Assembly: GCA_029964075.1 (NCBI GenBank)
Contig: CM057135.1
Coordinates: 16,890,863-16,954,862 of the forward strand
DNA: 64,000 bases
Direction of reading: 5' to 3'
Source of the DNA: Patiria pectinifera
Lineage: Eukaryota; Echinodermata; Asteroidea; Valvatida; Asterinidae
How positions within the stretch are numbered: the first letter of the stretch is position 1; every line of letters starts with the position of its first letter. The position numbers were made by a program, and so were the translations under genes. Positions 17,707 to 29,936 of the stretch are shown here, in pieces. The notes below the pieces were generated by a model that made no database searches, was not told the origin of the DNA, and worked only from the letters and a program-made list of their open reading frames with translations.

Positions 17707-20700
17707 TATCTAGATTACGGTGACCATAAGCGAGCGTGTGTATTCCATCCGGTAAATGTACCTCTTGTGTCCAACGGACTCAACGATAGTTTATTTTGAG
17801 ATATGGTGTAAAGGATGTGTTTTTCCGATCGAATTTGAGTCATCGTTTCTGTTTTAGATTTATTTTTAAAGATGCAGTCGTAGTAGTGTCGGTGTTTTAA
17901 TCTTTTGTCAGTGACCGATTTTGTAACCCCTTTGGCCTTTTTCAGTGAGTTGATGTCATCTGTTAAAATCGAGTACATCTGGGTCTTACGCAAACGGCTT
18001 TTGAATGACCTTACCTCCAAACTCGTCTTTAAATTTACCGATCACTTTCTTATTGGTTGGATCGTATAACTCGTGATCCAGATTGTAATTCCCGAAAAGT
18101 CGTAGTGCTGCTCGTGAGATCGCATGTCTTTGTATATGTCATCCGTGTAAACGACAATCAACAGACTGTCCGTATCCGCATACATCAACCTGATTTTATC
18201 TTTGTACTTGTCTTTCAATCGGTTGTAATAAAATCGTACATCAGAGTCTTAGATAGATCTAAGATACTCACTCCGCAGTAAAATGGGCTTGTTTAACACG
18301 GTTGTCGTTTTATATGTTTCGACAAACGACAGGTCACATTCTGGAAACGGCGTTGTTGGTTTATAGCTCGGTTTTTGAATTATTTTTTGTATTTTGCTTG
18401 ATCGCTCTCGTTATTGTCTCTCAGTAGGTAAATCGTCTATTCGATTTCTAACGTTTTCCATCGTCTTACCAAACACGCTGTTATTCATCAGTTTAAAATC
18501 TTTCTCAAAATCAGAGGTTGCTTTTGTTCGGAGTTGCGTGTTTTTATCGATGTAAGATTTCATCCAAGGCGCATGTTTAAATTTTAACACGCGATGTACC
18601 TTTCTTAGTTTCAAACCGAGATCGAAATAAGACTGCAACGTAACGTTGTGCAACACGTATTTTTGTTTTGGATTAAGCGTACACGCTAATTTTTGTACGT
18701 CGAAATTAGGTTCGGTATCCAATAACTCGTTTTGGTAATCAGACATCCAAGCTTGGGGTACGACGATATTTTCGGGCGCTAGGGGATAATCGTTATGCTT
18801 GGCGTGTAGATCGTGCGGGTAGTCTAAATCTACTCAAAAAGTAGCCGGTGTTAGACGTTTTCTTAATCGTTAATATTCTTCTTCGGTAAACGGTTTCGAG
18901 GGAGTCCATTGAAAATCGCTGTACGGTAGATATTGACTCATAGCCCAACCGTACAGATTGTTGGCATCCAGATAAGCGATATAACTCGAGGGTTTGTTTG
19001 AATCGTAGTCATCAAGATATTGATTATTGGCTTTGTGATGTCTCATTCCACCCACGCTAGATATGCCTCCTCGTTTTGCTTTTTCAAAAAATAAGTGTTT
19101 GTCGACGTCTTGCAACAGCTCGAGTTTAGCTTCCGAGTGTTTCAATAGAGCATCCCAGGACAATCCGGGTGCGGTAAAATAATTGGCTGGATCTAGCCCG
19201 TAGTTTGTAATACACGTTTGTCTAAAGTTTTCAAATACGCCTGCAAGTAATAACGTATCGGTAGTCACGTACAAGTCGTGATATTCTCCTAGATTTTGTA
19301 TATTAAACTCGTTCCACACGCGTTGAGCTCTGTCGTAGTCTTGTTGCGATATATGTTCGTCTTTTAGTCTGCTGTAAAACTTGTCGATGGGTGGTAGGCT
19401 GGTCTCTTGAAACTTATCAAACGAGTTCATATATTCGTAGGGATAAATTCCTTTTTGTAATAACAAGTCAGAATGTTTAAAATGCTTTTTGAGTAAATGA
19501 AACGACTCTTTTGGACAACCTTTCACTAATTTATCCAACGATGATGCCATAAAACTAAACGAGTCTAAAAATCGTAGATTTCCTATCGAAAACGAAATAT
19601 ACTTTTCTGAATTTTTAGCGATCACTTGTATTTCTGTTTGGCTATCGTATTCTGTCATTCCCTGCATGATTAAATGCGCGTCGTAATTTTGTAAATTGTG
19701 AAAAAAGACCGGTATCGGTGTACAACCGGGTTTAATTTGTAGTTTGAGGTTACAATAAGCGTGTGCGGCACCCCTATATTTACCAGTGACGTGGCAGTGA
19801 TCTCTGACCTTTCTAAATTTATTAATGCTCTTTTTGCAGTCTAGACATTTAGACTCGATAAATCCCTTACTATTTTTGTACTGATGTTCTTTCTTTTGTT
19901 TTATCGTCTTGGGTTCTCTGGCTTTCTGGAAATGACAGTTGCTCTAGTAATTGGGATGAATTGGTTTCTCGCAAATCCAACACGCGTTTGTTGTATCGTG
20001 ATGGTCTTTAGCTCGCTCGTTAAATGTCATGGGGTGGGGTTTTTCAAATATGCAATTAATATCGCTTTGTAATTGTAACAGCGTTGTTATAAATCTAGTT
20101 GAAGCGTCTTTGCCTCTATAAGTCTCTTGATACACATTTTACCGTCGCATCGCACGACAACTAGCGAATAACCGCTAGCTTTGTGAACGTTAATCTTTTT
20201 GTGTTTGTCTCTTTGTCTGAGTGAGTAGGTTTAGATGTTAGTGTCTGTGGGTGGTGTTGTTGTTTGTAGTATGGATTCAAAGTAAGCATAAATGACGAGT
20301 GGTGTTTTTTGTTTGTGCCTATAGTTTTTAAATTCTAATAACGGTATGTCTCTTTCGACTGTTTGCCCGTCAATTTATTTTGGTGTACCCGTCGGAAATA
20401 CAATCTTGATGGATGTGCATCTATACCTCTTACAATCGGCGATATGTCTGTCTAATTTATTTTGATTGGTAAAATGACATAGACATCTTCGACAAAAAAT
20501 ATTTCTTACATTTATGTTTTGTAACGTCGGACATCAACCTCGTAAAATATTTTATCCAACAATAGTGATGCTTGTCACCTTTAGAAATCAAAAGCAGATC
20601 GATCTCTTTTGCCCCGTAGTTTTTAGACACGTATAATGGATATATCTCACCCTCATAACCGTATACGTTTATCGATAAATTATTTTGTCTTTCTATCTTG

Positions 20701-21659
20701 GGTATCTGATCGACCGGTGTCGGAAAGTCAACGCCTTTAAAACTGAGTCCGTCGTCTTTGGTGTAAATCGACGGTCTGCTTTAGTTGATTTTATATTTAG
20801 GATTATTTCTTATTTGATTTTACTTTGTCCGTGTATAACCCCAGGGCAGATCTCAAAACACCATCTCAAACACTCGTCGTCTTTGTTTTGTACGTTGATC
20901 ATCGCCTGTTTAATTTTAAGATGTTCGGGCAGGTTTATGTAAGAACCGCCTCTCTCGCTGGATTATATCTGTTGATGTTGATGTATAACGCGAGTATTGT
21001 ATCGACTACCCAACCCGATCCTTGATTCGTATACCTTTCATCCTTTTTAAATAGCTCTTTCTATCTCTTCTCTCAAAACCTGTTTTATTTGACTTTTGAT
21101 TTAATACGGCTTTCGGCTTGCTATAATGAATAGCTTCGAACGTTTCGATGGTATCGTTCGGTTTGATTTTTCGATACCTTATTTTTAGTACAAGCTCTAC
21201 TTTTAAACCTCTGCGCTCTCTCAATTCAGACTTGATTTTATTGACTATTTGTTCCTTGTGAGAATCAAAAACTTGATTAAATCGTGGTTATAAAGTCTGG
21301 GGTTTAATTCCCAGTTTCTGTAGTAATTTCTAAACCTTCTCGTTTCTCTAAAAGCTGACTCTGTAAAGTCTTCGGGTTGTCTGTATATTTTAATCACCGA
21401 GATTAAATCTTTTTCAAAACTGTCCTTTATAACCTGTCGGTACGTATTTTAGATTTTGTTCATCTACAATCTGTTTGAGCTCATGTAGTGTCTTTTTCCT
21501 CAAGTTTTTAAATTGACTTTCATAATTTTTATCCCCTCGATGTAGACTTTGATGAGTAAGAGAAACATTTTCATTGTGCGGTATATTATATCGCTGCACG
21601 TAATCACGCAGCGTGGCTTTGTTCCATTTAGAATATCCTTTGACGGTCGGTCTGAACAT
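17699..21659 (-). pseudogene. Protein-primed family B DNA polymerase
   Basis: The Polinton replicative polymerase, about 1,300 codons, read leftward. N-terminal part from ATG 21,659 (MFRPTVKGYSKWNKATLRDY). The exonuclease/palm region is best preserved at 18,870-19,667, with LRFLDSFSFMASSLDKLV and motif A (YLDANNLYGWAMS). Motif B (FKLMNNSVFGKTMEN) is at about 18,440-18,490. Motif C with its catalytic Asp pair (MYADTDSLL) is at about 18,160-18,190. The end PDGIHTLAYGHRNLDIN is in a third frame, with TAG at 17,699-17,701. At least eight frameshifts are evident, so it is not expressible as read. Whether this is decay or read error is open, since neighbouring A' sequence is similarly noisy. Confidence 0.85.
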
Positions 21660-21775
21660 ATTACTTCCATTTTATTATAGAAAATATAATATTTTTTTAA
21701 CTCCGAGCGACAGGCGCGATCAATTATTTCATAATCCATGAGAGCTTGACTGTAGTGGAGTTTCAAGGTTGGCAT

Positions 21776-21965
21776 TGTTTGCCCTGAGTTTCAAAGTCAG
21801 AGCGGCGTGGTGACTCAGCAGATTTTTCAGATCCGTTCAAGGTACGTTGTTTACGCCAAATTCCTATCATGTCTCAACACGTTTCAAGGTCGCGTGGTGG
21901 TGACTCACATATTTTTCAAAGTCACGTGGTGGTGACATCACCTCATTTTAGCGACGACAGATTTG
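21776..21965. repeat. Short GTGGTGACTCA-type repeats at the outer end of the Polinton
   Basis: Just beyond the polymerase start there are three partial direct repeats built on TTTCAAAGTC[AC]..G.GTGGTGAC followed by ATTTTTCA (about 21,787, 21,880 and 21,915). This is where the terminal inverted repeat of a Polinton would lie. No matching inverted copy is visible at the other end, which the fold-back has removed. Confidence 0.4.
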
Positions 21966-23245
21966 TATGGTACAGTTTTGAACTCCAGAGCGATTTATCA
22001 GGGCCTGACTTGACACACATTTTTCTTTTGCTCCCAAACCTGACGTCAGATTTCTAAAACATTTTCCGCAGCAGTAATGATATTTTTTCCTCCAACTTTT
22101 TTAAAAAAAATCGAGAGCGGCGTGTCCAGACTGAAGCTTCATCGCATCTAGATTTTCCATTCTGGTCCCATACCCCCACCTCCCCTACTACTCACTGGTT
22201 GAGGCACGATAATTCCTAAAGTACCAAGTGTGATGAACTCATTGCCTCAATAATTGGTCGTGATGTCAAGAGGAAGTCCATTCAATTGCAATTGCAAAGG
22301 AACATCAAACACTTTATATCAAACAATTCTGGCACATTCTGGTAGAGTGGTGCGAAAGGACATTTCCGCACATTTTTAATTTTGCCCACTAATATTTTAT
22401 TTTATTTCAAAAGAGGGCGCTTGGTACAACCACCGTTAGCACGGATTTTACCATTGTACAGAAACTTGTCCACATTTCAGGCGGATTATGGAGTGCGGAC
22501 ACACTTACTCATAAATTAACTGGATACGCATTAGCCCACTTGAAGTAGAGCGTCATAACAAATACCAAAATAATTATGCCATAAATGTTCTCTCCGTAAA
22601 TGTTATAGAAATTCGTCAAAGGGAATATACATCATTTGCTTCTTTTGTTGTAATTTTCAGAAATGGATGGATATGGGGGGGGGGTGGAAATATATAGCAA
22701 ATACAGTTACACTGACTTTTTTGAGGTTTTGTCCAAAATGCTATAAAACCAAGAAAAACAATCATTTTTTCCTGTAGTCTGGTCTCCCTGACTCATATAA
22801 GAAGAAAAAGAGCAGCTTACATACATTGGGGGAATGTAAGGGCAAGGAACCAGTCTAGCTGGTTTGTACCGTCATATAGGTGTGTAATCGATTGCAAAAC
22901 AAGTGCGATGGTCAATTGGGGCCAGTATTTGAAAAGTTAAAGTGTTTTCCAACGCTTAGTCGGCCTAATTAGCGCTGAAAAATTGGATACAAAATACCAC
23001 TTTTCTTGAAAATGACAGTATACTGGAAAGCGCAGATTTTACAGGGATACTTTACACTGTCATTCACTTCAACAGTCCAGCAAGGTGGCTTCAAAAAAAT
23101 GATTTCGTAGTTTTATTTTTTGATGTTTGCAAATGTTGTATTTTCCCTTTAAAGCTTTTTCAAAAGTTTTGAACAACAATCATGTGTGGTGTTTATACAG
23201 CACTTTTTACCCAAGGTAGGTCTCAAAACCCTTCACAATTATTAC
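21966..23245. other. Host non-coding DNA
   Basis: No gene seen. It contains a G-run near 22,674-22,685, a short imperfect repeat around GGTCTCCCTGACT/GGAACCAGTCTAGC (22,780-22,860) and otherwise unremarkable AT-rich DNA. It is probably intron of the GALNT gene, whose exons follow. Confidence 0.5.
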
Positions 23246-23249
23246 CCCT

Positions 23250-23440
23250 GTTCAACAGGCCATGAGACCATTTTTTTTCAGCTGAGATCAGCGCATTCCG
23301 GTCTCTACCCTCCCCTATATACTCCTGGGTGGAGAGAGGCAATTGTCGTAAAGCGTCTTGCCCAAGGACACAATCACTATGTTCCCTGTCGGATTTCGAT
23401 CCCACGTACCATAACACATAGGTCAAACATAGAATTGGCC
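23250..23440. repeat. Interspersed repeat with CTTGCCCAAGGACACAA
   Basis: The stretch TCTCTACCCTCCCC, CCTGGGTGGAGAGAGGCAAT, CTTGCCCAAGGACACAA, then a GGATTTCGATCC-like segment, resembles a repeat I associate with several marine invertebrate genomes. I cannot name the family. It lies directly before a splice acceptor. Confidence 0.4.
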
Positions 23441-23471
23441 AATGTTTAGTTATCCATTTCATCCCACGCAG

Positions 23472-23660
23472 ATCTGGATGTGTGGCGGCAACATCAAGAT
23501 CATCCCCTGTTCCCGAGTGGGTCACATCGATCGGGTGGAACCGCCGTACGATTTCCCTGGCGGCGTGGAAGCCTCGTATCTCCACAACCTGGGACGTGTC
23601 GCTGAGGTCTGGATGGATACCTACAAGAGAGACTTCTATGCTTCCCTGCCTGAAGCACAA
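23472..23660 (+). CDS. Polypeptide GalNAc-transferase (GALNT) exon
   Basis: GALNTs start mucin-type O-glycosylation in the Golgi by adding GalNAc to Ser/Thr. This exon (63 codons, phase 0) lies between CCCACGCAG and the donor GTTAGT. It reads IWMCGGNIKIIPCSRVGHI, then a PYDFPGG segment and VAEVWMDTYKRDFYAS, the C-terminal part of the GT27 catalytic domain right after the WGGEN region of the family. Upstream catalytic exons (DxH) are not in 21.9-23.4 kb; they may lie left of the window, which would put the whole viral fold-back A inside a GALNT intron. The orthologue within the family is not determined. Confidence 0.85.
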
Positions 23661-24147
23661 GTTAGTTCGTATTTTATTCAAAAAAAGTAAAATTTGCTCA
23701 TGAACAAAACAGTTAGGTTTGATATTTTTTTTTGATAGGTTTAATAATCAAAAGTTTTTGTAATTAAAATGCAAAAAAAAAAGATATAGCAGTAAACATT
23801 TTGAAAAATCTAAGCAGATATTGTTTCAAAAAGTAAAAGAAACAAAGAATTGCTTTGTCTCCTTAAAATTGAGTTGTGGATAACTGTTTGTTCTTTATTG
23901 AAGGTTCTTTGAAATATCAGAGAGCTGAAATTTCAAATATGGCTCCCTAAAATATTTACATAACTTCAGTACCTTTTGTCAATTCAACACCAAAATTAAG
24001 TTGCATGCTGAATTTGAAATACATTTCATGCAATTTATAACAATGTTTTTGGTTTGGTTCAGATTTTGGTTTGTGCGGTTTACTGTCTTTGTTTTTGAAA
24101 ATAATTTGATCAATTGATTAACTGAATTTCCATTGATTTACCGACAG

Positions 24148-24285
24148 AACAAATATTACGGCGACATTTCGGACAGACAAGCGTTACGGCAGAAGCTGGC
24201 CTGCCATCCCTTCCAGTGGTATCTAGAGAAGGTGTACCCTAGCCTGCTGGGCACGGCGCAGGACCAACTGGTAGCGTGGGCATGG
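24148..24285 (+). CDS. GALNT next exon
   Basis: From acceptor TTTACCGACAG to donor GTACGC, 46 codons, phase 0, continuing the previous exon after a 487-bp intron. [18 protein letters not shown] and [11 protein letters not shown] match the end of the GALNT catalytic domain (consensus-like 'R..L...L.CK.F.WYLE.VYP'). The next family segment would be the linker to the ricin-type lectin domain; I could not place those exons. The palindromic DNA begins about 110 bp downstream. Confidence 0.8.
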
Positions 24286-24395
24286 GTACGCAAGACCATT
24301 CTCACACATTAGAATCATCTTTGTGCTAAAGTGAGATGTATAGCATGCTTGTATAATAGGCTCTGCTTATCTCCAAACTTTTTAGAATTGTTTCA

Positions 24396-24770
24396 AATTC
24401 GGGCGATTCATAATGTAGTGCGCCAACAAGAGTTTGCTAGTTTCCTCGAGAAGTTCATTTTTCCCAGTGCATTGTGGGGAGATAGTCGGCTGTACCGCAG
24501 CGGACATTTGAAATTGTTTTTTTTTTTTCTTTTCGGCCGTAGTTTCAGAAGAGTATGATTCGAACATATGTTCTGCCTCCCCCTTTTAATCAATATGGTG
24601 GTTTTTTTTGTAAGGTGGCAGAACGCTTATGTCCCAATCTATAAATAAAATTAGCTCAAGTTGTCTACTGACACTCATTCAAATGGACCGCTTTGTCGAC
24701 CGTAAATCCTGAAAATGGACTTCCATGGCAAACTCTGGTGGCGCACTGCATTGTGAATCGCCCTCGAATT
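24396..24770. mobile_element. TIR-bounded MITE-like element
   Basis: GGGCGATTCATAATGTAGTGCGCCA at 24,401-24,425 and its inverted match TGGCGCACTGCATTGTGAATCGCCC at 24,739-24,763 bound about 310 bp with no coding frame. A related terminus is at 57,571-57,592 and both termini of a shorter relative at about 62,695-62,888, so the family is present several times. Superfamily not assigned. Confidence 0.6.
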
Positions 24771-25531
24771 GTAAAATAAATATTTGGAATCGAATCCATT
24801 GCTATCCAATAAAAAAAGCAGTTGGTCGGCATGAAAGACCTCCATAATTTCACAAATGAATGGCAGTATTGAATCACTATATACAGCATCATTTATAGGA
24901 GTTAATCTTGTAAAAAATGATAATTTGCCACATTATGGACTTGTTGAGTGACACAAAATGTGTTTTTAAAGTGTCTGCATCTATTCTTGGGAGAATGGGA
25001 ATTGATTCTTATAAAAAAATGGAATCACGATTCCGATTCAAATTTGGAATCGATTCTATTCGGTTCTGACCTGGATTCGCCCAAGCCTAAATACACAACT
25101 GGGGACCTGGCCTAAAACCATAAATGGATATTGGGACACGGAATACTCAGAACTTGTGAAATTGCATTGACGATGCTGCCTTGTCCGTAGTATGGGCTCC
25201 GTGCACAAGTACCCCCTCGACGGTAAGAAAGGGAGAGTTGGGGGAGACCACTGGGGGAGACATTCAAACGCATTGCCGGCGACGCCGTACGCTCATGCTA
25301 AGATGCTATGGCTTTATGCACATTCAGTATAAAAGTAGTCATGTGTACTTCACCCCATATGCACACAATCCAGTATTTTCTGTCCGCTGGGCTCTAGAAA
25401 GTGTTCAAAAAGCGCCCTCTCTTGTTCTGAACACAGTGCCATGATTGGCCCGAACACAGTGCCTGTTCGTGCAAATGTAAATTATTAAAATTTCAACCTG
25501 CGTCCGAGGTCCTAAGGACAACAGCACTCAG
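24771..25531. other. Host non-coding DNA before the gap
   Basis: No gene supported. There are short GAATCG.TTC-type repeats near 25,020-25,080 and one possible micro-exon (see rejected items). Confidence 0.4.
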
Positions 25532-26031
25532 NNNNNNNNNNNNNNNNNNNNNNNNNNNNNNNNNNNNNNNNNNNNNNNNNNNNNNNNNNNNNNNNNNNNN
25601 NNNNNNNNNNNNNNNNNNNNNNNNNNNNNNNNNNNNNNNNNNNNNNNNNNNNNNNNNNNNNNNNNNNNNNNNNNNNNNNNNNNNNNNNNNNNNNNNNNNN
25701 NNNNNNNNNNNNNNNNNNNNNNNNNNNNNNNNNNNNNNNNNNNNNNNNNNNNNNNNNNNNNNNNNNNNNNNNNNNNNNNNNNNNNNNNNNNNNNNNNNNN
25801 NNNNNNNNNNNNNNNNNNNNNNNNNNNNNNNNNNNNNNNNNNNNNNNNNNNNNNNNNNNNNNNNNNNNNNNNNNNNNNNNNNNNNNNNNNNNNNNNNNNN
25901 NNNNNNNNNNNNNNNNNNNNNNNNNNNNNNNNNNNNNNNNNNNNNNNNNNNNNNNNNNNNNNNNNNNNNNNNNNNNNNNNNNNNNNNNNNNNNNNNNNNN
26001 NNNNNNNNNNNNNNNNNNNNNNNNNNNNNNN
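25532..26031. other. Assembly gap, exactly 500 N
   Basis: A round 500-base run of N is the usual placeholder for a scaffold join of unknown size. It lies in the left palindrome arm opposite about 57.2 kb. Frames that cross it are meaningless. Confidence 0.98.
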
Positions 26032-26235
26032 TATTGCGCATGCAACTCCAGCCAGTAAAAGGGACCGTTCATCATTGGTCAAAATTTCATGCTTGACACC
26101 GGAAAGATCAACAGGTCTTTATTAACCGTTTAAAACCACTCACATAATAGAAGCTCTCAATAAATAAAGGAATGGGTAAACTATCTTAGGTATTTATGAA
26201 TGCAAGGATTTTGAAGCCTGTCAGATTACTAATAC

Positions 26236-27600
26236 TCACTTGAGGCTTGCAAAAGGTGCTTTGTCAGACAGATGTGGAAATTGTGCAGCGTGATTGCCAA
26301 GGCTGCCTCATCATACTGATAGGGTGCGGGTGTCCTGTGATTAAAAATGAGAGTAGCAAGATTACAGGGAAGTTGTTTTTGAAGGAATAAGTTAAAAAAG
26401 ATATTTGTAGAAAGAATTATGCAAATCATGTTGATTAGGACTGGAATTATAAATAGCATTTAGAGAGCACTACAGTTTCTAAACCAGGTTTGATTTGGAA
26501 TCTCTGCAACCAGCTCTTATTACAGGGATGGATGAACTGCTAATTGAACTATGACAGCTGAATCTACAAGGATGTCATGGGGAAAAATGGCATCAAAACT
26601 CTCTTTGTATAACAGTATTTGAATGATAACCTGGACTAAAACTGCCAAGTCCTTTTCTCCATTTCATCAAGAAACTGCTTGCACCAGTTTCTTTTGCAAA
26701 GACGCAGTTCAAGCTGCCTCTTGTCCTTTAAAGCAACCACGAGGTCCTGGAGAAAACACTGCCATGGTAACTTAAATGGGGATGTCCATAAGGACTGCCC
26801 ACTTTGATAAGAGGCTCACTAAAACAAAACAAAAAAATAAAAAGACAACAATAATTAAATGTAGCATCATATCAATGCATTTAATGAATTTACCTAGTTT
26901 TCCGTAGCAATGGCCTCTAATCAACCATAGCCTTATTTAACATTTACCTTTGCTAGCTCCCACTGATGCAAGCCTGTGAATTTTTTTCTCACAGACTCAA
27001 TACTAATACACTGTTGGAGGAATAATTGCTTACTAAACGTATATTTGCTTGCAAGATGTATGTTTATTGCACTAAGTAATGTGCTGAACAATCAGGGTGT
27101 TTTTTAACAGGTTTGACAAGTCTTATAAAAGCCAAGTATATAAAAGGAAACACACACCTCAAACTTGGAGCTTGACCGGTGGGAGTCATGGTAGGAGGGA
27201 CTGTCTAGTACATGCACAGGTAAGTCACTCTCATCACCATCTCAAGTATAGCGCTCCAAGCGATAGTTGAAAAACTACTTGATTCAAAAACAGAATCACT
27301 CAGGCTAGCCTGTATGTTTACCGAAAGCTGTTGATCGTCACATCTGATGACATTCAGTTTATCACAGTCTTTGGGGTCGCACGAGCAGAAGTATCTATGT
27401 ATTCGCCCCCTTTGACTGTAGGCTTGGATAATAATTATTTTACAGTATTGGAGAGGCATAGTAGAAAAACTTTCTAATTTCTCCTTCAATCTCAGACGTC
27501 TCTTCAACTCTGAGTGCCTTTCTGCACAGTCCACAGCTGACCAGAAACTCCATGTTGCCAGACATGCGATTGCAAACAATCCTATACAAACATTGTCAAG
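26236..27600 (-). pseudogene. Decayed inverted copy of the SAMD3-like gene (first exons)
   Basis: This matches 55,670-57,006 inverted. The exon at about 26,240-26,334 (APYQYDEAA...) keeps both splice sites. The exon at about 26,650-26,815 has lost the donor dinucleotide. The first exon (27,205-27,579) retains DCDKLNVIRCDDQQLSVN but has indels, including one near 27,450 that splits it. Introns align as well, so this is a DNA-level duplication, not a retrocopy. Confidence 0.65.
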
Positions 27601-27609
27601 TGTTGGATG

Positions 27610-29936
27610 TAGTTGTCATTATATAAAGTTGGAAAAATGAAGTTTCAGTAATTATCACAAGTTCCCATTTATACGATGTTTCAGAAGGAAGACATAACGC
27701 GGCAATTCTGAACATCTTATATCTCAGAAGGATAATCATCAGCAGATCTTACTTGCTTTGACTGCAACAAACGTATGATTTGATTCAATGTGCGATAATA
27801 TTTACAATTCTAAGTGGCATTTCATTGAAACCAAATGCCGCCTGTATGGATAAGGATCTGCTATTCTATTTTGCCGCTTCAAACAAGCGTCATCATTATT
27901 AACAACTGAACATTTAAATCTCATTCATTGTGGCTTTGTCAGCGTGCTGCAGCTCGATATGATGTCTGTATGTTCAGTTCTGGGCTTTGCTAATCCTCGG
28001 ATAATAAGTCATGGACAGATGAATACACAGTGCCTCAAGACACATCATAGTCTAAAAGAGCTGATGAAATTGAAGCCAGCACTACCGAATATTAATTTTT
28101 GCATCATAACATTTTTACATATTTTCTGTTTATTCTTCACCTTTGTTTGCTGAAACTCTGTGCTTCAAGCTTCATATCTTAACGTCAACAGTGAATCAAT
28201 AGCCTGCGCCATCTTGGCTGGATAGTGAAAGTAAATTAGAGATTGAAGTATTTAAAACAAGCGTGCCATTTGAAATTCCCTCGTGACCTTACTCAAGAAC
28301 AAATGCTCTGATTGTTTGGTTGAAATGGCTCATATCAGAATATCAAAGTGATATGAAGCTTTACAGGGTTATATACAGATATGACAAACATACAGGAAAA
28401 GAGATCTTCAAATATACATCTGCTTAACCTTTGCATTTGATAAGTATTCATTCAAGGTGGAGCAGGTGACACCTGTGGCTTTGTCATTATAAGGGCTGCA
28501 AATTCGTGGATGTATCAGGATATGCTTACACACGAGCCTGTCTTTACATTCAAACAAAATTGGCGCCTTACACTCCTTCCAACAAGATGACCTACAATGG
28601 AAGAAGACATGAATCATGAAAATGCTGCAATTAGTTCAAACATTATCTCTTTATACCTTGAACAACCAGCTGTTGGACTTTTGAAGCTGTGATTCATAAT
28701 TTATACGATCTTTCTTGGTGGATGTCGTCGAAGGTGCCATACTAAGTCTCAGTGCACATACAGAACCCCCAACTCTTGTTGTGACTTTCAAAATACTCCC
28801 AAGTAGCTCAAAGTTATCAGCGAACAAGCTGACTGCGCCTGATATTTATTGTCGATCCATCAATGGCAGCGACCTGTTTGTTCAAAATCATTTGGATCGT
28901 CAGTGGAAGAATAACAGCTGGATGTTCAAACCAACATATGATTAAGATAGCCAACTGTATCCACATGCAGTTTAGCCCTATATTTGTGAATATTACCACC
29001 ATGAAATAAAACAGTGGAAACTATTTTTCTTTTTAATAGTTGTGTACAAGTGTCATGATATATTGTTTACACACTTACAGGGTCTCAAGCAATAGTGATT
29101 CTCTTTGAACTATAAAATGCCATCATAATATCTATATTATTCATGTTTGATTCTGTTCAAGTTCTAAAACAACATATTATACCAGTGTTGTCTGTGGTGG
29201 ACAGGGTTTGCCATGTGGGCACACTGATATGTTTTAACTTTCATGAATCATGACCTATATCATAAACGGTAGGCTCAATTAGGGTCCCAACATGCTTAAC
29301 TCTAAGATGGGAATTTAGATTTGCTTCAGTAAGTAATGATCTAAGACTTTCAAGGAAGGCTTAAAATCTGATAACAGAGCATCGCTGATCATGTGAAAAG
29401 GCCTCTAGTCACTCCATGGTTCTTGACCAATTGCTCATTTTAGAGCACAGATCAGTATAACATGAGTGAATTTCTACCATGCTTAATGTCTCAGAAAGTA
29501 ATGGTTTCATGGAAGTCTTTGGAAGTTGTATGCATTTCTCTCATTTTTAGAATGAATAAGAGCAAATGAATCTTTGACTTTCAAGTGCACATCATGCTCT
29601 TCCGTAGGCGCTTCCTCTCTTTCACTTGTTTGATAAGCTGCATCGTCTGACTGATCATGTTCTGATTAAGGCTGTTTGATCATGTTCTGAATTTGCTTCC
29701 AGGATAGCTTGGCAAATGATATGGGTCATGCGCATGATGTGTCGTCTAAGGTGAGTCATGTAAGGAGGCTGCCTCTGTATGTTTTCTCGCAACCATGCAT
29801 ACCACACCTCACACACAAAAATGAGGATCGTTACTGTGTACTCTAGCGAACATGCCTTAGAAGTTTCTGGAATGTTTGTCCTTCATAACTTTTACAAATA
29901 CGACATAGATAAACAGCGCTCATCAAGTTGAGACAT
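27610..29936 (-). pseudogene. Decayed inverted copy of the C2H2/transposase-like gene
   Basis: This matches 53,142-55,603 inverted. The part nearest the ATG (about 29,340-29,936) is almost identical to the right arm apart from 1-2 base indels. The part at about 27,660-28,900 is much more diverged and shortened, with only islands such as the one around TATTTATTGTCGATCCATCAA recognisable. The uneven divergence suggests gene conversion or mosaic assembly. Confidence 0.6.

Noticed and set aside
25181-25244. Possible further GALNT exon (MGSVHKYPLD before a GTAAGA donor)
   Set aside because: Too short, does not match the expected linker or lectin sequence, and an acceptor is only weakly suggested.
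25493-26082. Long minus-strand frames over the N gap
   Set aside because: They exist only because unknown bases contain no stop.
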